From Polytrichum commune (Eukaryota > Streptophyta > Polytrichopsida > Polytrichales > Polytrichaceae): a stretch of 60,000 nucleotides of DNA. Made by a program: the position numbers and the translations under genes. The notes under the pieces were generated by a model. The model did not search any database. It was given only the letters and a program-made list of their open reading frames with translations, and was not told where the DNA came from. Within the stretch, counting starts at the first letter, position 1, and each line of letters starts with the position of its first letter. The DNA is taken from NCBI GenBank assembly GCA_950295325.1, contig OX485804.1, positions 47,990,001 through 48,050,000 on the forward strand, in the 5' to 3' direction. Below are positions 47,140 to 58,351 of this stretch, one piece after another.

Positions 47140-49400
47140 TTTCATTTTTGTATATAGTATGGTATGTTAGGTTATTCTTTTATCATGTTGTGGCCTCAAA
47201 TCTTATACGAGGTTTTAAGCCCTAGGTATGATAGAAGAGTAAATCCACAGCCATCAACCGGTTGATGGGTTATTTTAGGTTCAACTCATGCCATGGATAA
47301 ATTGTTGATCATTGTTGTTGTTTCTTGTATGTAATGAATTGTTGATCATTGTTGTTGGATGTTGATATCATTACATATTATTGTTGTATGTTGATATGTT
47401 CTTTGGACGTTGTTGTTGAATGGTGTATGTTGTTTGTAGATATAATTTTGCTACATTGGAAAACCGGCTTACTTATCAATGCCCAAGTTTTTGGCCAGTT
47501 GTCATTACAATGAAGAGGATATTAGCCGGCACTTGAAAAAAAGAAGAAGATATTGGCCGGTCCAAATTAATGACAACAAGTTTGCAACCGGTTAAATCCT
47601 GGAAAAGTTGGTAGAAGTTGTGAAGGGGCAGATTTTATCTGGTTGAGCTCATAAATCTCCCAAACCCTGCCTCAAACATTCTTCTTTGGTCCTTCTTTGG
47701 TCTTTGGGTTTGATCCTTCTTTGAGAGAACATTCTATTAGGAGCTTGTTAGGTTGTCGTGTGTCATAGTTTACTATGAAAGTTGAGTGAAAGTTTTAGGA
47801 CTTCCTTTTTTCATCTTTCAAACTTTGAGAAAATCTTAAGATATAAAGTAGGGGTATGTGCATGGGGCCCACTATCCTAAATCCTGGATTGGCTTACAAA
47901 AGACTATGTAACTTGGCCCACCCTTCCATAGTTGACCAAGCTAGAAAGTTAGTTTTCAATAGCCTAACACCACTATGTGTGTATGATGATTTAAGCATTC
48001 AACAAACTTGGGTGACTTTGTATTGATCCTCATAAACTCCAGGTTTGGGACTATGTAAACCCATAGTCTCAATTCCTTTAGTTTACAAATAACCATATTG
48101 TCTAAAAAAGAATATTTGTGTTTAAGCACCACGATTAGGTAGATTCTCCCCTTGCAATAATCAAGCATGTTCTTAAGATTTGGGTTGGGTTCATGAGGTG
48201 CATCTACTACAAGAATCATGTGAACATCCCACTAAACAATCTATTTTGGGAGCGACATGTCTCTCACCTCATTGCATAATTTTTGTGCAATTTTCCTCAT
48301 AATTATAAATACCCAAAACTAGTGGTGGTGACCACCTATGAGTCTACAAATAGATTTTTTTTTTAATCTTGAAGCAAAACCGAGAAAAAATATAAAAAAT
48401 CAAGATAATCATTCACATAAATTCTCAATGGTATTTGACATACAACCACCCTTTATAACATAAAATTTTACACTTGTCATACTTGGCAAATCTCAACTCA
48501 AGTCACTATTTTTACAAGTGAGATGGCATGCACATAAGGAAACTTTATCTATTCTTGACACCCCACACCCCCCCTTTTTCCATGACCTATACACCATATG
48601 TTGGTTCTAGGAGTCTTTTGTCTAGTTATAGAAATCAATATATCTAAAGTACCTACACATGAGTTTGATATTAGCATAGCACCTGCTTCATTCAAGGGCA
48701 AGTTGTGCTTGAATATAGGGGTCTATTATTTTCTACTTAGAAAAAATATTGTAAATGCATACTTTTGTGGATAAAAAAAAAATTAGCTCCACAAATTTCC
48801 TCTTTCGTTTGTCTAGTTGAGAATGGTATCGACCCAAATATTAATTTGAGTACACAAAGATTCTCACATGTTGAAATACCCATCAATTATCAATATTTGA
48901 TTGGTATTACGATTTTGATACCTATAGGTAGGTTCTTTGATACCACTTCCCCATTTATGGCATTTAGTGTCACATGCGTAATAATATCACTTAAAACCCT
49001 ATTTTGAGGCACATGCTAGTTTTAACCGTTACACTAATGATCAAGAACTTCGTTGTTAGTGTCACCTCATGACACTTGGCATTCAAGTGCACGTACTAAT
49101 ATATTGGCATGAGTATAGTCAATAGTGTGATGAGGTGTATGTCTTTGTTACACAATGGTCTATAACTCAACCTACGTGTACACATATTGACACTTGACAC
49201 CGATATGCTCAAGTATATCTTCTTCTTGCATACTGAAATGTAAACACATTAGTATGCTCAATAGCATCTTCCCCCTGCATACTAAAATGGAAAAAACTAT
49301 CATCTCGAGTATTCCAATGTGCTACGCTAAATGTCATGATGTAAATAGGTTATCACTTTGAAAAGTTACTTTTGTTAATGAATAGTAGCGTATTGATGAC
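47140..49400. other. non-coding stretch
   Basis: Holds a short GATCATTGTTGTTG repeat at about 47307-47365 and further TTGTTG words to 47420. Otherwise nothing recognised. Confidence 0.45.
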
Positions 49401-49404
49401 TAGC

Positions 49405-49475
49405 GGATGTGACCCTTTGAGACCTCTAGGCATCTCTTTTAGGCTCTTTGCAAATACTATACATGGCATTAAATA
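49405..49475. repeat. dispersed repeat fragment, pair of 1331-1402
   Basis: CCTTTGAGACCTCTAGGCAT and TTTTAGGCTCTTTGCAAATA match the fragment near the left edge of the window. Confidence 0.55.
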
Positions 49476-51456
49476 CCATAAACAATACACAATCTAACCT
49501 TAATAATATGACACCTCAATTATACGACACAATTCCCGTCAACCAAACTTTCTAGTGCTAATTCACCCCGATAGTCTGACTATGACATTCATAATACAAC
49601 ATTTTATAGGCCCGGTTTGTCATATAATAGAGGTTATTAATGCATACATGTGGTGGGACCCCACACAAAAGGATCTACCTTGGGATTAGGGGAGCACATG
49701 GTGAATTCATCAATGTGTTAACTTAAGTTAACTGAAGTTAATATTTGTTGTAAACCTTGGTTTCAAAACATACGTTGCAATTTTGAGTCTTTGGGTTTGG
49801 GTGGAGGTTGAAGGGTTTTAGAAATTATTGGATATGTACACTAGAATTTTGAAGTTGTTGGCTTCTCTTCTTGTTTTGAAATTTGTCCTCACACATGAAT
49901 CTCACATCTTTTTAGATTGGAAATTTTAGTCCTCGCCAACTTTACTCCTAGATTTGCCCATGCCACTCTTCGATTTCTTGGCTCCAGAGGTGACGATAGT
50001 TTTGAGTGATAGATGATTCACCCCTACCAACATGCTCAAGGGAATGAGTAGCAAAGTTGTCTATAATTAAAAGTAACTTCAATTTGAGATTTGAAATGTA
50101 CATTAAGGCTCATCGTCCAACTCTCAAATACATATGATATCATTCATGCCGTTTGGTTTGCAAACCACCACACATGATTCATGGCAACCACCTTCCAAAG
50201 CATCTTGTGCGTAGAGATGTGTAAATAATCACAAGTTCTTGGGGCGATCACACCCCCTTACGTTTTGTAAGCACGTGCGATAATGGGGTATTTAATGGGG
50301 GGATATTTATGCACCTCTCAATATTTTTTCCCACCTTATTTGTAGATATAAAGCTACTTTGACGTATTTTTTAGTAGCCTATACTTATATGTAATTATTT
50401 GGAGAGGCTAATTTTTGGCACCATATCTTCTTTTTTTATAAATCGTACAAGTACCAAACAATGGACGGAATACTATAGCATTGTAAAATCCACTATGTGA
50501 GCAACAAACATTCCATACCATACATCTTGTCATTCAATTGGTTTTAATTAGTCATACCAATCCTAAACCATTCAAAGCACCATTTAAAACACAACCAATA
50601 GCATTCGGGTACTAGTTAGAAGGTTACCAATAAACATGGAGATAACAAAGTATACAAGCTAACATAGACAAGTTGTAAGCACGGATAGAACAAAACAAGA
50701 TTTACAATTAGTTGTGACAAGACATAGAATTTTGCACAACTACCTACTCCCCCCAAAAAAATTGCGTTCAAATACAAGAAAGCTAAATACAAAAGCCATG
50801 ATTATTGTATTGATCCTACTACACACTTTTAGGGGGATCCAATATCTATAACCCTATTTTTTTCTACTAATTACTAAAATGTAGGAATTATTCACCATCC
50901 TATTTTAAATATAATCATGTAGGGGACATATTTCCAATGCTATGGTAGATCTAACGAATTTATAATTTTGACCCTCAACAAATTAAATTGATCTTATATT
51001 TCATCTCACGTGCTTTCTAAAATTCCGACAGTCACCTCCCCGAGCACAAGTTTCAACTTGTCATCACCTGCCATGTTTACAACGAGATCAAGAGTGAGAC
51101 GATCCTTCTAAATTTTGTGGATCATCCTTCAAAGTTTTTAGTTGTAGATGCGATAAACATGCAATCTTTTATGGATAAATTAAACATCATATTATTTTCC
51201 AACATCAAAAAACATCATTAGCAGACAATAAATTATTACTTTCGTACTGTGTAAAGACATCATCATGGGACTATATAAATATATAAACTCCATATGGTGT
51301 GACGTTGTGAGTAGTATTTTAATTCATATACTCTTTCATGCATATGTATGTTCATTGTGTATACATAATTATATTTTACATTCGAAATAGACCAATATCT
51401 TGAAAAACCTCGATAGTATGACATTTGAGGCCAAAATGTCATATCAAAGAGGGAGA

Positions 51457-52139
51457 ATGTGAGCCCAAAATGGTGCCCACATGTGGTGATTAAGTCTTCG
51501 AAACCAATTTTAGTGTGACTTTGATGTGCTATGATTATTCACAAAACATAAAAAGAGTGAAGTGTGGTATGGATTTAAGTTTAGGCATTAGAATGTGTTG
51601 TGTAGTAATTTCAAGGTTTAACTTCAATAAGAGGATGCCTTGATTAGGTGAGTGGGGGGTAAGGTGAAGCAAGGTGAGCTCCGCGAGTTAAATGCCCACT
51701 TTTGGATCCACCTTGGTAGTTTGGGAAGAAGGAAGCTTGGTGGATGGGGATTAGTCCCTACTTTGGAGGAGAGGGTTAAAGGATTGTGATTGGAGGTGCC
51801 AATCCTCTCACCCTATCCTCACCTCTTTCCCCCTCTCTCCCTCTCTCCCTCTTTGCTACTTAAGGTGTTTTTTCTCTCATTTCTCTCTCTCTTCATCAAG
51901 CGCTCTCAAGGGAGCAAGCTCTTAAAAGCTTGAGCTACGCGTGTAGGACATTAGTTTTTAGTGAATTTAATTAGTTAAGTTCTCTCTCTCAATTCCTCTC
52001 AAGTGGAGTGAGCTCTTAGAGCTTGAGACAACATGTGGGGATTAGGTAGTTATTTAGTGGAATTAGTGGGTTAGATTAATTCATTAGTAAAGGATCGAAA
52101 ACAAAGACTTTGGGAAATGCTCGATTAGCGGCTAGGGGA
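51457..52139. other. possible LTR-like or transcribed repeat leader
   Basis: Begins TGTGAGCCCAAAATGGTGCC and turns into a pyrimidine-rich stretch (51800-51900). A roughly 90-bp direct duplication follows (about 51898-51985 and 51989-52078, both with CTCTCAAG, GAGC.AGCTCTTA and AGCTTGAG). Such a layout fits an LTR or TRIM element, but I found no second LTR or primer-binding site, so this stays a guess. Confidence 0.3.
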
Positions 52140-52809
52140 GACTGTATCAAGAGGCAACTGGTTAACTGCGGCTGCGACTGCATCGGAGGCAGCTGGTTAG
52201 CTGTGGTTGCGACTGCATTGGAGGCAGCTGGTTAGCTGTGGTTGTGATTGCATTGGAGGCAGCTGGTTAGCTGTGGTTGTGAGTGCATTGGAGGCAGCTG
52301 GTTAGCTGTGGCCGGGACTGTATCAAGAGGCAACTGGTTAACTGTGGTTGTGAGTGCATTGGAGGCAGCTGGTTAGCTGTGGCCGGGACTGTATCAAGAG
52401 GCAACTGGTTAACTGCGGCTACGACTGCATCGGAGGCAGCTGGTTAGCTGTGGTTGCGACTGCATTGGAGGCAGCTGGTTAGCTGTGGTTGTGATTGCAT
52501 TGGAGGCAGCTGGTTAGCTGTGGTTGTGATTGCATTGGAGGCAGCTGGTTAGCTGTGGCCGGGACTGTATCAAGAGGCAACTGGTTAACTGCGGCTGCGA
52601 CTGCATCGGAGGCAGCTGGTTAGCTGTGGTTGCGACTGCATTGGAGGCAGCTGGTTAGCTGTGGTTGTGATTGCATTGGAGGCAGCTGGTTAGCTGTGGC
52701 CGGGACTGTATCAAGAGGCAACTGGTTAACTGCGGTTGCGACTGCATCGGAGGCAGCTGGTTAGCTGTGGTTGCGACTGCATTGGAGGCAGCTGGTTAGC
52801 TGTGGTTGT
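52140..52809 (+). repeat. 35/36-bp minisatellite, 19 units, with higher-order pattern
   Basis: Nineteen head-to-tail units fill 670 bp exactly: fourteen of 35 bp with the core GGCAGCTGGTTAGCTGTGG and five of 36 bp with AAGAGGCAACTGGTTAACTG. The variants recur in order (36-bp type, then CATCGG, CATTGG and GATTGC types), giving a higher-order unit of about 141 bp repeated with local losses. The core holds an inverted pair CAGCT/AGCTG. There is no spacer and no long ORF. Confidence 0.95.
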
Positions 52810-53006
52810 GACTGATTAGTTTATATTATTACATTAGTTTATAGACTATATTAGACTATATTAGTTTATAGATAAGTAGTTGGCCACATTAGGTTAGGTG
52901 GAGGCACGTGTGGGTTTCATAAGTAATTGCACTTAGGATTGATTATGGGAAATAGCGTTTTTTAACGCTTGTATCCTCTCTATTAAATAAATCAAGTGCA
53001 CAAGTA

Positions 53007-53171
53007 ATGGAGAAGGTGGAGGACTTCCGCGAGGGGAAGACAAAGGAGGTTGGGTCAAAGTATGCAAGGGGAAAATCATTGAGGGCATGTGCGGCTAAAG
53101 CCGCGGGTTGGACTCTTGAGAAAGCCAACTCTAGCACAAGCCAAGAGGCCAACATTAATAAAGTACAATGA
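53007..53171 (+). CDS. 54-codon coding-like ORF, unknown; possible gag fragment
   Basis: ATG at 53007 to TGA at 53169-53171. The product is basic and Ala/Lys-rich: MEKVEDFREGKTKEVGS, then RACAAKAAGWTLEKANSSTS. It lies about 200 bp after the minisatellite in otherwise stop-rich sequence. A retroelement leader peptide is possible, or chance. Confidence 0.25.
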   Translation: MEKVEDFREGKTKEVGSKYARGKSLRACAAKAAGWTLEKANSSTSQEANINKVQ

Positions 53172-54140
53172 GTGAGACAATGCATGTTCATTTAAACATG
53201 AAAATCACCTTGCATATGGTTCCATGTTGTGATAGATAAATGTGATTCTCAAAGTCATCACCCGGACTAGGACGCTTAAGGGTGGTGGATTTGGTCTCAC
53301 AGAGAACAATATTGATGTCAATTATCAAAACCATGCATTCACCTACATATAAGACCGACACGGGTTGGAGTGACTTCTCGGAAGGGATGGTAATATAAAT
53401 GGATGTTGTAAGAAAACGTGTGAAATTTATGAAAAGTAAAGTGCCTAAGCGGTGTTGCAATGAACGTGACTCAAGAACAAGTCTCCAACTTTATGGCTAT
53501 TTATTTATGCCCAACAAATTTTAGAGGCTTCATGTAGCTACATTGATTATGATATTTAGGTGACGGTAGTAGAAGATTTATTATGGGGTTAATGGAAAGG
53601 AAAAAAAATTGAATTCAAGGCTTGGTGTTTGGTCAACCTTTAAAGCAGCTTTGAGCTGGATAAACTTATGTGACACCTACCGGAGAGGGAATTATCACAT
53701 ACAAGCTTCACCTCTCATTCATTCGATATAAAAGCCCCGAAATAGTATGCAATCTATAGGTAAATTTTTTGCAGTTGATTTGACATTGGAATTAGCTTTA
53801 AAGACCATGAATTGGACTATACAATGTTTGATTGAGGATAGAGGGAATTATCGTATACGAGTGTACATCTCATCCATCCAACATAAAAAACTTGACCCCC
53901 AATATGTTTGTTGTTGATTCATCTCAAACAACCTTGAGTAGACCAACTGAAATGAAGTAGCAACAAACATGGGAGGGGCATGCGTCATGAATTGATATTA
54001 TTTAAGGGCTTGAGTGACGCCCATATTCTTGGTATGATATTGTGGTGATGGATGAAAATTGAAACCATGTATGTGATCATTAAAAGTACAATGTTCCTTG
54101 TATTATAATCCCTCCCTTCCACATATAGAAGGAGTTGACC
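53172..54140. other. non-coding stretch, nothing recognised
   Basis: A pair of similar phrases, GGGAATTATCACATACAAGC (53689-53708) and GGGAATTATCGTATACGAGT (53842-53861), each followed by CATTC/CATCC and CATAAAA-like words, marks an old duplication of about 75 bp. Confidence 0.4.
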
Positions 54141-54216
54141 CAAACTCTAATCAACATGTTGGGGCTAGGGTTGGCACCCTCGTCACCACTTGTAACTCTA
54201 TTCCCAGTGCCTCACC

Positions 54217-54234
54217 AGAGAGAGAGAGAGAGAG
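54217..54234. repeat. (GA)n microsatellite
   Basis: Nine AG/GA units in non-coding sequence. Confidence 0.9.
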
Positions 54235-54259
54235 TAGTCAATTCTTGTCAGGGTTATTC

Positions 54260-55800
54260 TCTAGTTAGAATAGGATATGTTATCCTTCTAGTAGAGTTAT
54301 GTTATGTCAAGACAACATACATCCCTCATTGAATAGGGTCTTGTTAATCATATGGTTTATTGCATTTCGCTCATCCCTGTATCAGTTATGTGCACATAAG
54401 TCACTCTCAATGCTAGGTCCACATCACCCCTTAATTGTTAGAGCAACTCTTTACTGGCCGTAACCCAGTGAGTTAACAGATCTCAAGTAGAGGCAGCCCA
54501 ATTTTATCTTCCCTGTCAGACCAGACTTGAGTCTGCATATCTGTCAACTACTCATTGCAGTCTCATATTTCTTCATTGAACTCTCAAGTAGATGTTACAA
54601 AGATCCAGGGGGTGTTTTCATAAGTCCATTCACTACTGCTGGTTGTTAACTCAACTTTAGTCAATAAGACATCAGTCGTAAGCGCTCCTGTGGCCACATG
54701 GTACTCTCATCGCTATTGTCCTTAACATCAAGTCATGTTACATTCGGTTTGAATATGTCGGCTTCCTCAGCCAATTACCCAAAGCGTGTAAATCCTATGA
54801 GCATGACCGTAAGCGTTCATGATCCTGTTCATAGAAGTTCGTGAAAACAGGATCAATGCGACCAGTTCTTGCCTTATGAACCCGGCTCTTCGAAAAAGGC
54901 CAACGTATATTACAGCCAATGTAATCCTGATTCTATTTTATTATGAAGGGTATTTTATGTTGTTGCAACAACACCACTCAATGAGTATTCTCATTCATTT
55001 GTTGTTGTAACCCCTTCAGTACTCGTCTCTCATACGGTCACTCTGGACCTCCTTAGGGTGTAGTCTACACATCCTTTATTCTCTTTCTGTTTTAGCTCTT
55101 CTTTACTTTGTATTGCTACTGACGTGTTTCTGTATTCATCGTGTAATACAGTATTATTTCAATGAAATCTCATGCTAGTAGCCACTGTTTATTGGTATCT
55201 TGTGACCATTAGTGAAGCACCTCAGAGTCTCAGACTAGCATCACCATGTTATCCTGGCCATCACAAGTTCTAGTAGCAGATCTAAGTATCCACGAAAAAA
55301 TGTAAAGAGTATGTAGTGTTTTTTCATCAAGAAAGCAAAGATTCATGGTCAGGATTTCAAATTTCAATGTGAAATTTCTTGGGAAATCGCCATGAATGGA
55401 CAATTCTTCAAAAGTTGCTCAGCACTTGTAGAAGAGGTCCTCACCTGTGCCCATACTCCCCAACATTACAAGAACATAAGTTAGTGGAGCGTACATCAGG
55501 TGTATTCAGACCTTCTTACTTGTTATCGATGTCAACAAGTCTTTGCAACCTTCTTGGAACTTCAAAATATACTCAATATTGTCAACATATAGTTGCATAG
55601 AATGAAACTGTTCTTGATTACGAATAAGGAGAATATCAGATAGTGGATTGATTGCCCCTGTATCGTTAATCACTCTTTATGTATCATCTGAATTTTCAAG
55701 TATACCACCTTGAATTCACTCACTGACGAGACTTTCTTGCTCATCTTGGTGTAATATTTTCGTGGAGGAACTTGTGTAATCTCATGTTATCAGAGCTTGC
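54260..55800 (+). mobile_element. LTR-retrotransposon debris, Copia-like ends
   Basis: T-rich sequence with LTR-like features: TTAGAATAGGATATGTTATC near 54265, AATGAAATCTCA near 55160, then TTGGTATCTTGTGACC (about 55193). At 55788 there is TTATCAGAGC. The last two resemble the TGGTATCAGAGC primer-binding site complementary to initiator tRNA-Met that follows many plant Copia LTRs. No LTR pair, gag or pol is recognisable, so nested fragments are likely. Confidence 0.3.
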
Positions 55801-56151
55801 TCAACTAGTTTGTGAAGCAGCTACTTGAATTGCAACGCTACTGCAGTACAACTACTCAGTCTGTATTACGCTCAATGGTCAGCACTCACACCGCTCATAG
55901 AGGTTTGCGGACTTATTTCCCAGACTGTCACTCTTCTTGCTTCAGCGTATTGCTGCAGAGCAGTTTTTACGGCGTACTTCTATCTTGGCTCTCTTGCTGT
56001 ACTGACGGTATGTCTGTGGTGGCAGACTACACCCGCCTTTAAGAGCTCCTGTAGCGTGCATTTTTTACGGGCAGCCCGTAAACAAATTTTTCGTGGCCCG
56101 AGTTTCACGGAATTCAGAAACTGGCAATAGAAATAAAAATAGAGATAAGTG

Positions 56152-56154
<3 letters not shown>

Positions 56155-56185
<31 letters not shown>
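56155..56185. repeat. (GA)n microsatellite
   Basis: About 15 uninterrupted GA units. Confidence 0.95.
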
Positions 56186-56188
<3 letters not shown>

Positions 56189-56638
56189 TGACTCATTGCA
56201 ACCTATGTTGGGTTTGATTCCCATTGGCGATACTTGGGGGTTGGCTATCCCTTTATCTGAGTTATTTGTGTGGGTTTGGGCAACATGTTGTAGGGTGCAT
56301 TCTTGGGATTTTATTGTTGTATTTGTTTAGGTGAAAAGTAATGATGGTTGATGATTTTCCAATTTTCATTTGTTGAGCATGAGTAGTGTGAGGTATTTGA
56401 TAGCTATCAGGTGGATTTGTGGCATGCATGTGTGTATGGGCATTAAATGGATGTGGCATTGTTTGAAGAGGTTGGTGATGTTGTTTGTGTGTATGCCTGC
56501 CATTGCATGATGTGAGGATAGTAAGTGTTACATACCATTATCGGCCTCTTTTAGTGCGTCCACTAGGGGTTGGCATTTTGTTTTTTCTGTTGGATTGTAG
56601 GAGTGGGATTGTAATCTTGACATAATGTGAATTTAACG

Positions 56639-56667
56639 AAACCCTAAACCCTAAACCCTAAACCCTT
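56639..56667. repeat. interstitial plant-type telomere repeat
   Basis: Three and a half AAACCCT units followed by AACCCTTAAC. CCCTAAA is the usual plant telomere unit. Too short to be a chromosome end; interpreted as an interstitial telomeric sequence. Confidence 0.85.
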
Positions 56668-57595
56668 AACTAATTTTGGGTGGTGTAGTGTGTGGTTTTC
56701 TCCAGGGAAGTGGTGGTGATGATGCAACTTAATAATGCTATGCATACACAAAATGTTAAAATTACTAATTCCATATGATTAGGTGGTTTACACCAAGACA
56801 AGAGTGAGGAGTCAAATTTCTAAAAGTTGCGATAAATAGGTTATAGTCCAAGTTGGATATGCACTTAGGCCAACGTCCATGCCATATTCCATGGATTCAA
56901 AGTCCACTTTGAATCATGCATGGCTAAATAGATAACATTTTTTCGGCTTTTAGAAGTATCATTTTTTTTTACCACTTCTTTTGAGCCAAGCCTAACAAAA
57001 TTATAGGGAACCATGACGCCTTGAATCTCACAACTGTGATTTAGTCTATTAAACTGGTCATGTGTTCCATATTCTCGTGTTCTAAAATAGATAGATATGG
57101 TCCCACATTATGATCTCTCTTGGGTTACATCCATAGTATCATGCAAAGCATTCTTACAATTACTTATCTTGAGCCCCTTCCAACAAATTTGCCCATGATC
57201 TTGGTGTAAACCACACCCCCCTTAGCCCCGCAACATGTGGTCAAGTGCCATGTCATACGTGTTGCATGGGACTTGTACCTTTTACACGAGTCCCATGCAA
57301 CATGTCTAATTTCACCCCCAAAAAGATGAAAATCTACCATAATTGTAGATATGCAAAAATAAAACAAAAAATAGAGGAAAAACAAGTGACGAAAGATGGA
57401 TTGTTGGATCAAATCAAGCATTATTTTTTCCAGCTAACAATCCCAACTCAAGCAAATTGCCACGTGGAATTTTAATAGTGGAATTGAGTTGTAAAAGCTA
57501 TAGGAGGTGAATGAGAGTATGTTTTCTTCCTTGAGTAATCACTCGTCCTTCTGATTAACTATCAACACTCTCATTTAGACCCGTATGGATTGTTC

Positions 57596-57883
57596 TCAAT
57601 TTTCCATTGAACTATTGTCAAACCCCAAGGGTCTAAAATACAATAAGAACATAGTTTTGAGGGTATCCCAATCAACAAAAGGTACTTGATGAGAAAACCA
57701 CAAAATTGCGTTTTGTTGCAAAGTAGCTACAGATAGTTCCATTAGCTCATCAATAGGGAAACTATTTGTAGTGCATACAATCTCAAACTTCTTGGCATGG
57801 ACATTAAGATTTGTTCCTGGTATACCCTAAAAACGATGAAGGTTGATTACATTACTTATCCAAGGTGGTGGATTCGCTACCAT
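57596..57883 (-). pseudogene. Ty3/gypsy gag fossil
   Basis: Minus-strand frame from the ATG at 57881-57883: NPPPWISNVINLHRF, one stop, then NLNVHAKKFEIVCTTNSFPI, DELMELSVATLQQNAILWFS and DTLKTMFLLYFRPLGFDNS before a second stop. The W-to-FRP spacing is that of the plant Ty3/gypsy gag (capsid) domain. Only about 95 codons remain and two in-frame stops break it. No protease or pol follows on this strand within the window. Confidence 0.7.
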
Positions 57884-58351
57884 AATGAAAACGGGCGTTG
57901 CTAGGGCATGAGCGTAGATTTTATGAATTTCGAGCGGAGACTTTTTATTTTTAGTAATAAAATTTCCAAAAATAAAACATAATTATTTTTAATGGTATAT
58001 TCCTCAGAATATCCAAATATTTGAGCCTTATGGCCGTAGAATTTAGTACCCATAACCGTGCAAAATGGGCTTGACATATGGAAAAAAATTATATGTGACT
58101 GAGTTTTGGAGGAAATAGCTGACTTCATTGAAGAGAACTACAAGGACACATGTTCACGGAAGAGCACAAGTGAAGGACAAGTACAAGTGATTCATAAATT
58201 TAACATAGCGAAAAAATAATATATATTTTTATATTTTTATTTATTTATATATACGTATTCACTAAATTGTGAAATTACATAGAGTGACGTGTGTCATACA
58301 CGTTTATGAAAAAGAACATATATATGAGACTAATAAATAAAGTTGATTACT

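Noticed and set aside
52140-52809. CRISPR-like array
   Set aside because: The units are contiguous with no unique spacers, and the genome is a plant; it is a minisatellite.
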